A stretch of DNA of 64,000 nt, taken from contig ONIP01000010.1 in NCBI GenBank assembly GCA_900317955.1, positions 1-64,000 on the forward strand, given 5' to 3'. Shown here one piece after another: positions 27,322-36,412 of this stretch. Made by a program: the position numbers and the translations under genes. Position 1 is the stretch's first letter, and each line of letters opens with the position of its first letter. This DNA is from an uncultured Bacteroidales bacterium (GTDB lineage Bacteria; Bacteroidota; Bacteroidia; Bacteroidales; P3). Under the pieces are notes generated by a model, which did no database searches, was not told the DNA's origin, and saw only the letters and a program-made list of their open reading frames with translations.

Positions 27322-28817
27322 GTTTTTTGAGGATGATGGGATGGGGTGTGAGAAGGGGAGGTGTGGAAGGCCAAGAGGGTGAGGCCAAGAGCCACGAAAG
27401 TTATGCCGGCAAGGGTTTCGAGGGTGTCTTCGCTGGTGAAAGAGATAAGAATGATGCAGAGGACGGCAGTGAAGAGGGGATTGATGCAAAGGTGTCCGCG
27501 GCGGATGGCTCTGAAGAATGAAAAGACAATGAGCAGGAATCCCAGCAGACCGAAGGCGAGGAGGAAGTTGAGATACTGGTTGTGTGTGTGCATGCCGTTG
27601 TTGGCCAAAGGGGAGTCGGAAGCCTCAAGTTGCTGGTGGAGGGCTTCGACGGCATCGCCGGTGCCAACTCCGAAGAGGGGATGTTGCAGGAATGCACGCC
27701 ATGCGTGTTGCCACAATTCGAAGCGTTGCAACAGAGAGAAGTTGCTCACATTGTGGAAGCATCGATAGTTCTCAAACTCGTAGAAAAGGACGTAGAAAAG
27801 TTTTCGCGGCCCAGGTTGCAGGTAGACGGGATTAGCAATACCTTTCTCTATGGCATAGATGTCGTTGGGCTGGAGGTGCGTCATGCCGAGGCTGTCTTTG
27901 GTGAGCCCCATGGCACCGAGGTAGCGCAGTAGGGCAGGGTAGATGGTGTAGCCGGTGGGGGTGAGAGAGTCGAAGGGGTAGTCGCTTAACTTGTTCCATT
28001 CCTGGCGCATTTCTTTTTCACAAACATAAAGGTGAACGTAGTTGCCGTTTTCTATCAAGTTGTCGGAAAGGTGGAGATAGGGGTTGCCGTTGACTGTACA
28101 GGCGGGTGGAGTTTGGGTGGAGAGTGGACGGAGGTGGTAGTAGTCGTAGCTGTAGCAAATTGCAAGGACAGAGGTTGCAGCGATGATTGCACCCACCGAA
28201 AGGGCTGCGATATTAAACAGACGTTTCGTCATTCGGTGACGGTAGGCGAAGAGAAGTACCACGACCGTAATTCCCAGAATGATGTATGCAGTGTAGGCGT
28301 GAAGCAAGAATAGGAAAGCCACAAACCAAAGACTAACAACGGATGCGGCAATAATGATGCCCGGCCGACGAAGTTTGAAGGCTGCATAAGCTACGATGAA
28401 CAGTGTGAGGCAGACGTTAAGTCCGAACCGGATATGTGAAATATGCGGGACGATGTTGCGGTAGGGCAGATCGGGGATGGTGAGGTAACGCACCAGTCCG
28501 ATGACTGAGACCACGAAAACTGTGGCACAGTAGGCAGCGGCTACGGCTGTGCGTTCGCGCGGCTTCAAAGGAGGAGTGGTGAGGACAACTAGCGGAATGA
28601 CCAGTAGGGGAAGTTTTTTCTGCATGTCGAACAGGGCATATTCCATGTTCTGGGTTATGAGGAGCCCAAGTACGTGGACTAAAGCAAGGATAAGGAAAGC
28701 TTGGAGCAGGTGCGAATGTTTAAGCGCGGAGACTTTTTCTTTCCAATTCCATTCAACAACCCAATTGGCCAGCAGTAATACCCAACAAAGATTGGTAAGG
28801 AATACCGAGGTGGTCAT
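27300..28817 (-). CDS. O-antigen ligase/polymerase family membrane protein
   Basis: A 505-residue protein with about ten membrane segments and one large periplasmic loop (around 250-360). The C-terminal part holds GVGTGDAVEALHQQLEA and HTHNQYLNFLLAFGLLGFL, the pattern of the WaaL/Wzy O-antigen ligase family that polymerises or transfers polysaccharide on lipid carriers. The donor and acceptor cannot be told from sequence. The annotated ATG at 28817 may not be the true start: in-frame, stop-free codons upstream encode a further hydrophobic stretch (YLTLLIGLVVS) back to the ctp stop, but no ATG, GTG or TTG lies there. It is downstream of the ctp gene and overlaps the M16 gene. Confidence 0.85.
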   Translation of the reverse strand: MTTSVFLTNLCWVLLLANWVVEWNWKEKVSALKHSHLLQAFLILALVHVLGLLITQNMEYALFDMQKKLPLLVIPLVVLTTPPLKPRERTAVAAAYCATVFVVSVIGLVRYLTIPDLPYRNIVPHISHIRFGLNVCLTLFIVAYAAFKLRRPGIIIAASVVSLWFVAFLFLLHAYTAYIILGITVVVLLFAYRHRMTKRLFNIAALSVGAIIAATSVLAICYSYDYYHLRPLSTQTPPACTVNGNPYLHLSDNLIENGNYVHLYVCEKEMRQEWNKLSDYPFDSLTPTGYTIYPALLRYLGAMGLTKDSLGMTHLQPNDIYAIEKGIANPVYLQPGPRKLFYVLFYEFENYRCFHNVSNFSLLQRFELWQHAWRAFLQHPLFGVGTGDAVEALHQQLEASDSPLANNGMHTHNQYLNFLLAFGLLGFLLIVFSFFRAIRRGHLCINPLFTAVLCIILISFTSEDTLETLAGITFVALGLTLLAFHTSPSHTPSHHPQKTCTNTTH

Positions 28818-28931
28818 ACTGACAACCAGCCCTATGAGCAGGGTCAGATAGATGTATCTATGAACAGCAGTACGGATTGTGTGTGTTGTTTTAAAGTGTG
28901 GTTGTAAGAAAAGTAAGTGGTTTTGCGAGAG

Positions 28932-30593
28932 CTATTTGTTTAGGATGCGGGAGTATTCGGCCGGTGAGGAGAGAATCTCGATAGCCTTCTTGACATCGGG
29001 ATCCTGTGTGAGAGCGGCTTCGATGCAACCGCTGCGGTAGTAATAATGCAGCAAGATGGCATCTTTCAGCAATCCGCTTATCTCCTCGCGGTTGCGTACA
29101 AGGTCTTGTTGTTTAGCGTCTTTATAAGTCTTTTCCAGCTGGTCTATTTGTTGTTTCAGGTTATCCATGTAGTTCTCTTCTTCGGCAACCTTGCGGAGGT
29201 CGTTGATGAAGTTTTCGGTGTAGGTAGTATATTCGTATGTCTTGTCGGACAAGTAGTTGATGAAGTCTTGGTAAATCTCGTCGGTTATGGTGAATTGCGA
29301 AGGGGAGGGGATGGATTCGTGTTCGCGGCTGAATTTCATGGCGTAGTTGAAGAAGTGGAACCGGTTGTAAAGTGCCACGGCAAGAAGAGAGGAAGTAGGA
29401 TGTTCAACCTCAATGTCGGGCTCGATGCCGAAACCGTCGTATACTGTGCGGCCGTTGAGGGTAGAAAATGCCGTCTTCAACGAGTCGGGCACGGCAAGAG
29501 GACGCCCGTTTTCATCGCGGTGTTTGTAATCCAAAGCCTGAATGCAACGTCCTGAGGGGATAAAATATTTTGAAACAGTAACTTTCATCTGGCTATTGTA
29601 AGGAAGGTTCAATATGTTCTGCACCAAACCTTTCCCATAGGAACGGGAGCCGATGATGACGGCACGGTCCAAATCCTGAAGACTTCCGCTGACAATCTCA
29701 CTTGCCGAAGCACTCTGGCCATTGATTAACACAGCGAGGGGAATGTCAAGGTCTTCTGGAGTCATACGGGTGCGAGATTTTAAGTTGCGGGAGGCTACTT
29801 TGCCCTTGGTTTCAACCACCAACTGGTTCTGCTTAACCCAAATATTGACTATGTCGACAGCCTCGCCCATCAGTCCTCCTCCATTGCCGCGCAGGTCAAG
29901 AATGAATCCTTTCATGCCGGGGTGTTCACGTTTGAGTTTAACAAAGGCTTCGCGCACATGTTTGGCAGCGTCCTGGGTGAACTCGTCAAGCCGGACATAG
30001 CCTATATTGCCATCCACCATGCCGTAATAGGGTACGTTGGGCAGACGTATTTCGGCGCGGGTAATGGTGGCGTCGAACTGTTTGCCGTCGCGTTCAAGGC
30101 GTAAGGTGACTTGTGTCCCGGCCTGTCCGCGCATGGCGCTGCTCACGTCGCTGTTACTCTTACCTTCGGTGCTCTCGCCATTGACAGCCACAATACGGTC
30201 GCCAATCTTAAGGCCTGCTTTGTCAGCGGGAAGTCCCTGGTATGGTTCGGCTATGTATATGTTGCCCCCGTCTTGATGTATCAGAGAGCCTATTCCGCCG
30301 TACTGCCCCAGCACTTGCATTTTGACATCTTCCATGTCGCTCTCGGCAAAGTAGTTGGTATAGGGATCCATCGAAGCCAGCATGGCGTCAATAGCCACTT
30401 TCATCGTCTTGCCGGGGTCGACATCGTCAACGTAGTTGGTATGCAGGTTCTTGTAAACGTTGGCAAAAATCTCCAGGTTCTTGGCAATCTCAAAACCTTT
30501 GTCGCCGGTGTTTCCTTTGGCGGTGGCGCTCTGTGCCCATGCTCCGCTTGCCAGTCCGGCAATAAGTAAAACAAGTGTCAGTATTCTTTTCAT
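28932..30593 (-). CDS. C-terminal processing protease, S41 family
   Basis: A 553-residue periplasmic serine protease that trims proteins from their C-terminus. Residues 1-20 are a signal peptide. A PDZ domain spans about 85-180 (IYIAEPYQGLPADKAGLKIGD). The catalytic domain has FILDLRGNGGGL, the nucleophile motif SASASE (294-299) and the lysine in SYGKGLVQ (Lys321), giving a Ser/Lys dyad. A C-terminal helical extension from about 390 is common in Bacteroidota forms. Substrates are unknown. It precedes the O-antigen ligase-like gene on the same strand; the CPA2 antiporter gene lies just upstream. Confidence 0.95.
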   Translation of the reverse strand: MKRILTLVLLIAGLASGAWAQSATAKGNTGDKGFEIAKNLEIFANVYKNLHTNYVDDVDPGKTMKVAIDAMLASMDPYTNYFAESDMEDVKMQVLGQYGGIGSLIHQDGGNIYIAEPYQGLPADKAGLKIGDRIVAVNGESTEGKSNSDVSSAMRGQAGTQVTLRLERDGKQFDATITRAEIRLPNVPYYGMVDGNIGYVRLDEFTQDAAKHVREAFVKLKREHPGMKGFILDLRGNGGGLMGEAVDIVNIWVKQNQLVVETKGKVASRNLKSRTRMTPEDLDIPLAVLINGQSASASEIVSGSLQDLDRAVIIGSRSYGKGLVQNILNLPYNSQMKVTVSKYFIPSGRCIQALDYKHRDENGRPLAVPDSLKTAFSTLNGRTVYDGFGIEPDIEVEHPTSSLLAVALYNRFHFFNYAMKFSREHESIPSPSQFTITDEIYQDFINYLSDKTYEYTTYTENFINDLRKVAEEENYMDNLKQQIDQLEKTYKDAKQQDLVRNREEISGLLKDAILLHYYYRSGCIEAALTQDPDVKKAIEILSSPAEYSRILNK

Positions 30594-30625
30594 GTAATGA
30601 ATGTTGTAAAGTTCTTTCTAATCAT

Positions 30626-32893
30626 TTAAATATGAGCCATCGCATCGGTGACTGGAGCCGACAAGTCGTTCACTTTCAGCTCAAGCGGAGAGACAATCCA
30701 CACAAAGTCGCCAAGATTGAACACGGTGTTGGCAGGAGGGTTCACCATATAGTCTTTGCCTCTCTCAATGGCTATCACCATTGCCTTGAAATTGTCCATC
30801 AAGTGCGAATCCTTTATACTCATTCCCACAAAGTGGCTGTTTGCTCCTACTGCCAGGCGGTAGGTGTTTATCTCGTTGTCGGAGTGGTCGTGGATCAGCA
30901 TGTCCGGTTCCACCTCGACGGCGGCTCTCACACGCGACAACTGCTCCTCATTTCCCAGCAAAGTAAGTCGGTCGGCAGGCATAATCAGCATCTCCTTGTC
31001 CGGAAGGTCATACACTTTTCCTGCCCGTTCTATAGATACCAGATTCACGCCATATTCCTGACGCATATTGGAGTCCATCAATCGTTTGCCCGACAGTGGC
31101 GAATAAGGGGTCACCGTCATGCGTTCCATCACGAAATTCTTCTCCAGTGATTCGGGAATCTTAAAAGAATTCTGTGCTTGACGTCCGTAGAAGTTGGTCA
31201 CAAAGTGGTCTTCTATACGGTTGTAGAAATTTGTGGCTCTCCTTGACAGCAGCACTACTGCCACCACCACGATTGCCGCCACCACCACGAGGCCGGCAGC
31301 CAGATGCATATAGCGTGAAATAATCCAGCCCACCATAAAGAGTGCTATAAAATAGCGCAGGGCAAGCAACGGTATCACTGCCACCTGGCTGTGGTTGTAA
31401 GTATGCAGCATCTTGCGTATGCGGTCGCGGCTCACATTCTTTACGGCCAGAGCCCAAAGGAACGGAGCCATCGCCACCAGCGTTACCATCATACCCAACA
31501 GCCTTCCCCACAACTGGGCTATGCCCCACGACTCGAAAAGACTGTCAATGGTTGGTCGCAACAGCAGGATGCTCAGTAGTCCCAGTGCAATGGAGATTGC
31601 ACTATACAGCAATATAGAGGTCAACTGTTTTCGTACAAATGTGCCCAACTTCTTCTCGTGCGTTGTCACACGTCCGCTTGTGCTGTATCGCTCCATTGCC
31701 TCTTTCAGACGGTTCGGCAGCTTTGGCCATATCAGTTCGTAGGCTGGCAGACCTGCTTTTATCATGTAGGGGGTGACAAAAGTAGTCAATATCGAGACTG
31801 ACACTATTATCGGGTACAGCGTGGGATTGATTACATGGAAACTAAGACCAAGCCCCGCAATGATAAAGCTGAACTCGCCAATCTGGCAGAAACAGAACCC
31901 GCCTTGCATGGCACTGCGCAACGGTTTCCCGCTCAGCAGAATGCCCAACGTGGCGGCACTGCTCTTCACCACTATCACCACTGCGGCTATCACTACTATG
32001 GGGAGCCAGTGCTTGACAAGCACACCAGGGTCTACCAACATGCCCACCGACACGAAAAACACCGCCCCGAACAGGTTCTTCAAAGGTGTGATTATTCTGT
32101 GGATAACATCGGCTTCAATCGTCTCGCTCAGAATGGCTCCCATCACAAATGCTCCCAATGCAGTGGAGAAACCGGCAAATGCTGCCAACACTACCATCCC
32201 GAAGCATAAACCCACGGCTACCACGCAGAGAGTCTCTTCGGTCATCCATCTCCGCATCCATCTCAGGAACGTGGGTATCAGAAAAATACCGAATGTGAAC
32301 CATACAATCAGGAAGAACACAAGCTTCACCATGCTTAATGCCAGTTCACCACCGTCAAAACTCTTTCCCACACTCAATGTCGAAAGAACCACCAACAGCA
32401 GCACCGCTATCAGGTCTTCCACCACCAGCACGGCCGTCACTGTTCCGGTAAAGCGTTGCTGTTTCAGTTTCAAGTCTTCGAACGACTTGATAATAATCGT
32501 TGTCGATGAAATCGAAAGCATGCAGCCAAGAAACACACAATCCATAGTTCCCATGCCCAGCAGGTGACCAACTGTGTTGCCGGCCACAAACATCACTGCC
32601 AGCTCGGTCAGTGCTGTGATGGCACCCGTAGCTCCCACACGTTTCAACTTCTTGACACTGAACTCAAGACCTAAGGCAAACATCAAGAATACAATTCCAA
32701 TGTCGCTCCATACATGCACGTTGCTCTCATCCGTCACGGCAGGAAACCATGGAAAATACGGTCCGATAAAGAAACCAGCCACGATGTACCCCAGAACCAA
32801 AGGCTGCTTCAGCCACTTAAACACAACTGTAATAACGCCCGCAGTTATCAGAATCACGGCAAGGTCCACAAAAATCGGAGGCAACGATGACAT
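30626..32893 (-). CDS. CPA2 family cation:proton antiporter with two RCK_C domains
   Basis: A 755-residue membrane antiporter of the KefB/GerN type, exchanging K+ or Na+ for protons. About 12 membrane segments fill residues 5-380 (VLGYIVAGFFIGPYFPWF, MFALGLEFSVKKLKRVGATG, MLSISSTTIIIKSFEDLKLKQ), followed by an extra membrane block (about 425-560). The cytoplasmic tail carries two TrkA_C/RCK_C-like modules: VTPYSPLSGKRLMDSNMRQ with DRLTLLGNEEQL, and FVGMSIKDSHLM with GDFVWIVSPLE. No NAD-binding RCK_N (GxGxxG) domain is seen between them, so control by ligand or cation binding through RCK_C alone is inferred. It is cotranscribed or closely spaced with ctp (32 bp). Confidence 0.92.
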   Translation of the reverse strand: MSSLPPIFVDLAVILITAGVITVVFKWLKQPLVLGYIVAGFFIGPYFPWFPAVTDESNVHVWSDIGIVFLMFALGLEFSVKKLKRVGATGAITALTELAVMFVAGNTVGHLLGMGTMDCVFLGCMLSISSTTIIIKSFEDLKLKQQRFTGTVTAVLVVEDLIAVLLLVVLSTLSVGKSFDGGELALSMVKLVFFLIVWFTFGIFLIPTFLRWMRRWMTEETLCVVAVGLCFGMVVLAAFAGFSTALGAFVMGAILSETIEADVIHRIITPLKNLFGAVFFVSVGMLVDPGVLVKHWLPIVVIAAVVIVVKSSAATLGILLSGKPLRSAMQGGFCFCQIGEFSFIIAGLGLSFHVINPTLYPIIVSVSILTTFVTPYMIKAGLPAYELIWPKLPNRLKEAMERYSTSGRVTTHEKKLGTFVRKQLTSILLYSAISIALGLLSILLLRPTIDSLFESWGIAQLWGRLLGMMVTLVAMAPFLWALAVKNVSRDRIRKMLHTYNHSQVAVIPLLALRYFIALFMVGWIISRYMHLAAGLVVVAAIVVVAVVLLSRRATNFYNRIEDHFVTNFYGRQAQNSFKIPESLEKNFVMERMTVTPYSPLSGKRLMDSNMRQEYGVNLVSIERAGKVYDLPDKEMLIMPADRLTLLGNEEQLSRVRAAVEVEPDMLIHDHSDNEINTYRLAVGANSHFVGMSIKDSHLMDNFKAMVIAIERGKDYMVNPPANTVFNLGDFVWIVSPLELKVNDLSAPVTDAMAHI

Positions 32894-33049
32894 ATTCTAC
32901 TCTTTTTCTTTGATATTGTCAATTTTTTAATGATTCTATAACGCAACCTTTCCCCTATTATTGTCCACGCTAACGCCCCTTTGCCATTTTTTTTTCAACT
33001 CTGACAGAGAAAAACCCATTTTAAAACATAATTTATCAATATAATTTCG

Positions 33050-33058
33050 TATTTTTGC
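33050..33058 (+). promoter_or_regulatory. -7 promoter element for the porin-like gene
   Basis: TATTTTTGC lies 29 bases before the preferred ATG at 33088 and only two bases before an upstream ATG at 33061, which argues for the later start. Confidence 0.55.
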
Positions 33059-33087
33059 AGATGTCACAACTTAAAACTTTTATTGAT

Positions 33088-34239
33088 ATGACTTTGAAAC
33101 AAAAAACTTTACGTCTGTTTGGCCTGCTCTCCCTGCTGGCTATATCCGCCTCTGCTTCCGCTCAGGTTGACTTCACTCCCATATTCACTCAGATTAAACT
33201 CGAAGCCCGTACCGACTTTGACTATTATCACAACACCAACAACTTCGACAACACAGTTGAAAACCCCTACGGTTTCCACGGCCGTTATTTCAATTTTGTA
33301 ATCGGCGGACCCATTGGTGAAAAATTCAGCTATTTTTTCCGCCAACGCATCATTGCCTCTCCCGGTGATGTCAGCCTCTTCGACAACACCGACTTCCTCT
33401 ACATAAACTACTCTCCAACCTCCAACTGGATGTTCCGTTTCGGTAAGGACGCTCTCGCAGTCGGCGGCTTTGAATACGATGCCCCCCCAATCAACGTACT
33501 CTTCAGCACCCACTATTGGGACAATTTCTATTGCTTCCAACCTGCTGTGGCTGCTGCCTATAAGAGCGACGACGCCTCCCAGATGGTGCTCCTACAGGTG
33601 GCCAACTCGCCCTATGTCCACTATGGTGCAGGTCTCGGCTATGCCCCTGGTCAGGAATGGAAAAGCGGACTTATGTCCTTCAACCTTTTCTATAGCGGCA
33701 AAATCGGTCATCTTAAAATGCTCCATTCTGTCAACATGTTCCAGCGTCCCGACCGTAAGCTGATGAATTATATCGCTATTGGTCACGAACTGGAATACGA
33801 GAAATGGGACATCTACCTTGATCTCATCCACCACGCCAATGGTCTCAACGACTGGGGCAACAACTTCGCTGTTGTCAGCTGCGCCAACCTTTATTTCAAC
33901 AAAGAGTTCAACATCTTTGTAAAGGGAGCCTACGAGCAGAACCGCTCAGAGAAAGCCCTCCCCGGCTTCGGCGACATCACCACTGGTTTCTACGACATCT
34001 TCTGCGAATCCGCCCACAGTTACCTCACCTATGGCCTCGGTATGGAATACCATCCCAAAACCTGTCCCGACTTCCGTTTCCATGCCTTCGTGGCCAACTG
34101 CCGCACCACCGACTACTCCCTCCCGACCCCTGCTGTCTTCAACTCCCTCCGTGCCAACATCGGCATCACCTGGAGCATGGAAATCTACCGCATGTTAAAA
34201 AACCGTATGGCACGTATCCTGCAAGAAAATCAGCAATAA
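33088..34239 (+). CDS. Porin-like outer-membrane protein
   Basis: A 383-residue outer-membrane barrel from the chosen ATG at 33088. That start gives a clean signal peptide (MTLKQKTLRLFGLL to ASASA-Q). The mature sequence has alternating strands, IKLEARTDFDYYHN, a large FIGGPIGEKF-like region reading FVIGGPIGEKFSYFFRQRI, and WMFRFGKDALAVGGFEYD, which resemble the phosphate-selective porin (OprO/P-like) group in Bacteroidota. It ends with an aromatic strand (SMEIYRML) plus a short basic tail. The ligand is unknown. A membrane gate-domain gene follows 43 bp downstream, so a shared transport role is possible but unproven. Confidence 0.8.
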   Translation: MTLKQKTLRLFGLLSLLAISASASAQVDFTPIFTQIKLEARTDFDYYHNTNNFDNTVENPYGFHGRYFNFVIGGPIGEKFSYFFRQRIIASPGDVSLFDNTDFLYINYSPTSNWMFRFGKDALAVGGFEYDAPPINVLFSTHYWDNFYCFQPAVAAAYKSDDASQMVLLQVANSPYVHYGAGLGYAPGQEWKSGLMSFNLFYSGKIGHLKMLHSVNMFQRPDRKLMNYIAIGHELEYEKWDIYLDLIHHANGLNDWGNNFAVVSCANLYFNKEFNIFVKGAYEQNRSEKALPGFGDITTGFYDIFCESAHSYLTYGLGMEYHPKTCPDFRFHAFVANCRTTDYSLPTPAVFNSLRANIGITWSMEIYRMLKNRMARILQENQQ

Positions 34240-34282
34240 CAATCAATAACACTCTTGGCGGGAGTATACCGCCACACACAAC

Positions 34283-35527
34283 ATGGCACTACACGACCAC
34301 CGTAAAAACAAAACCACCCAGTATGCCAACTGGGCCGAAAAACTCTTTGGCGGAATTGAACGGCGCCTTAAAATCAAGAACCCTCTCAAGTTCACCAGCA
34401 AACGCTCCATCGAGGCTATCCTGTTCTTGATTCTCTTTGTGGGATTCTTCTGGATTCTTGCCTACCACATGACCCTCCCCCACATGCTCAACACCTTCAT
34501 GCAGACTGCCTACCAGCTCCTGCTCGAAACCGTCTTCTACATCATGGCTATCTGTGTTCTGATGGGCGGTATAAGCAAGCTGCTCATCGAGTTCGGCGTT
34601 GTCCGTCTGATGGAGAACATCCTGCGTCCCCTCATGAAACCTCTTTACAACCTGCCCGGTGTTGCCGCCCTTGGTGCAGTCATGACATTCCTCTCCGACA
34701 ACCCCGCCATCATCTCCCTTGCCCACGACAAAAACTTCTCTCAGTATTTTAAGAAATACCAGCTTGTCTCCCTCACCAACTTCGGCACCGCCTTCGGCAT
34801 GGGTCTCGTGGTGCTTGCTTTCATGATTGGCAAGGGCTTCGGTAGTGGTGCTGCTGTGGGCATTCTCGGTGCATTCATCGGCAGTATCGTCTCCACCCGC
34901 CTCATGCAGCGTTTCACCCTCAAAAGCTATCCTGAAATGGATGCTCCAGTAATTGAAGGCGCCACCGAAGGCAACGAACAGAAAATCTCCTATAAGAGCG
35001 AAGGCAGCGTCCTCCAGCGTTTTCTCAACGGCGTCCTCGACGGTGGCAAAGAAGGTGTCAACATCGGTCTTGCCATTATCCCCGGCGTCCTCTGCATCTC
35101 CACCATCGTCATGATGCTCACCTTTGGCCCTTCTGGTGAACATGGCGAGTATACCGGCGCCGCCTACGAAGGTGTCCCCATCATCACCATGCTGGCCGAC
35201 AAAATCAACATAGTGTTTGAATGGCTCTTTGGTTTCAAGTCTGGTGCCCTCATTTCCTTCCCCATCACCGCCCTTGGCGCCGTGGGTGCTGCCCTCGGTC
35301 TTGTCCCCCGCTTCATCTCCGAAGGAATCATTGACAACAACGCTATCGCCGTCTTTACCGCCATGGGCATGTGCTGGAGCGGCTACCTTTCCACCCACAC
35401 TGCCATGCTCGACAGCCTCGGCTACCGCAACCTCATCGGCAAAGCCATCGGAGCCCACACCATCGGAGGCCTCTGCGCAGGCATCGCCGCCCACTGGCTC
35501 TGGGTTCTGTTTAGTCTTATTTTCTAA
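34283..35527 (+). CDS. Nucleoside-recognition/gate-domain membrane protein
   Basis: A 414-residue integral membrane protein with about nine hydrophobic segments. It carries a gate-domain pattern (LMGGISKLLIEFGVVRLMEN, then LGAVMTFLSDNPAIISLAHD and SLTNFGTAFGMGLVVLAFMIG), like the SpmA/YjiH and CD0519/CD1768-type families. A second gate-like segment lies near the C-terminus (AVFTAMGMCWSGYLSTHTAML). These proteins are annotated as nucleoside- or small-molecule-related transporters, but the substrate is not established. It lies between the porin-like gene and two DUF3667 genes on one strand, with a 3-bp gap to the next ATG. Confidence 0.8.
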   Translation: MALHDHRKNKTTQYANWAEKLFGGIERRLKIKNPLKFTSKRSIEAILFLILFVGFFWILAYHMTLPHMLNTFMQTAYQLLLETVFYIMAICVLMGGISKLLIEFGVVRLMENILRPLMKPLYNLPGVAALGAVMTFLSDNPAIISLAHDKNFSQYFKKYQLVSLTNFGTAFGMGLVVLAFMIGKGFGSGAAVGILGAFIGSIVSTRLMQRFTLKSYPEMDAPVIEGATEGNEQKISYKSEGSVLQRFLNGVLDGGKEGVNIGLAIIPGVLCISTIVMMLTFGPSGEHGEYTGAAYEGVPIITMLADKINIVFEWLFGFKSGALISFPITALGAVGAALGLVPRFISEGIIDNNAIAVFTAMGMCWSGYLSTHTAMLDSLGYRNLIGKAIGAHTIGGLCAGIAAHWLWVLFSLIF

Positions 35528-35530
35528 GGC

Positions 35531-36412
35531 ATGAACCTGAAAGAAACACTCGGACGTTTCCGCACTTGGCAGAACAAACCCTATCACAATTCCGAAGAGG
35601 AACAGGAGGAGCACCGTTGTGCCAACTGCGGTAACGTGTTCAGGGGAAACTACTGCCCTGTATGCCGTCAGGATGCCAAGGACGGCCGCATCACATGGCG
35701 TTGGGTGGGCAAAAGCATCCTCGACGTGTGGGGCTTGGATTCCCGTTCTCTGCCGAACACCCTCCTCCAGCTTTTCATACGTCCCGGACGCCTTATCGGT
35801 GCATATCTCGACGGCCAACATCAGATTTGCTACAAGCCTTTCAATATGCTCTTCATTCTTGCCATCTTTTACGTCGTGGTGCAGCAACTGCTTGGTTGGG
35901 ACTATGCGGCCACTCCTGATGACAAGGGAGGCAAAGTCGTTCAAATGGTCTTTGAATGGGTTTCCGAACACCCCGCATGGAACGCCATGCTTATCTCTGT
36001 GGCAATGATTATCCCCACATGGCTATTCTTCCATTTTGCCCCACGCCATACACGCCACACACTCCCCGAAGGCATCTTCATCCAGCTTTTCATGAACATC
36101 CTCATCCTCGTCATTGTTTTCCTTTCCGATTTCTTTATTTTGCTCTCGCTTCTGATACCAGTTTACTACTACATCGCTTACCGCCAGCTTTTCGGTTACC
36201 GGCCTTGGGGCACTATCTGGCGTATTCTTTTGTGCTTCGCGGTCTGGGGCATCTTCTTCCTCATCTTTATAAACTTGTTATATATCGTCACAACCCACCC
36301 CGAGAAACTCCCGCGAGTCGCAATAGGCCTTTTGCTTTACCTTGTCGCTCTTGCAGGCATCCTCGCCTTTGGCTATTTAGTCAGCAAAAAAACCGCACAA
36401 TCCAAGACATGA
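35531..36412 (+). CDS. DUF3667 membrane protein, copy 1
   Basis: A 293-residue protein with an N-terminal zinc-ribbon (CANCGNVFRGNYCPVCRQ, residues about 33-50) followed by GRITWRWVGKSILDVWG and about five membrane segments. This is the DUF3667 layout, a family of unknown function mainly in Bacteroidota. It has a close tandem paralogue immediately downstream, and its stop overlaps that gene's ATG (ATGA). The zinc ribbon may bind nucleic acid, protein or metal; none is shown by the sequence. Confidence 0.88.
   Translation: MNLKETLGRFRTWQNKPYHNSEEEQEEHRCANCGNVFRGNYCPVCRQDAKDGRITWRWVGKSILDVWGLDSRSLPNTLLQLFIRPGRLIGAYLDGQHQICYKPFNMLFILAIFYVVVQQLLGWDYAATPDDKGGKVVQMVFEWVSEHPAWNAMLISVAMIIPTWLFFHFAPRHTRHTLPEGIFIQLFMNILILVIVFLSDFFILLSLLIPVYYYIAYRQLFGYRPWGTIWRILLCFAVWGIFFLIFINLLYIVTTHPEKLPRVAIGLLLYLVALAGILAFGYLVSKKTAQSKT

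Noticed and set aside
26080..27489. A longer start for the M16 protease at 27489
   Set aside because: The added residues are His/Pro-rich and overlap the O-antigen ligase-like gene; MYQYHTLNNG at 27321 is the normal beginning of the family.
34289..35971. A 560-codon open frame antisense to the gate-domain and DUF3667 genes
   Set aside because: It is acidic and low in complexity with no domain, and it mirrors C-rich codons of the real plus-strand genes.
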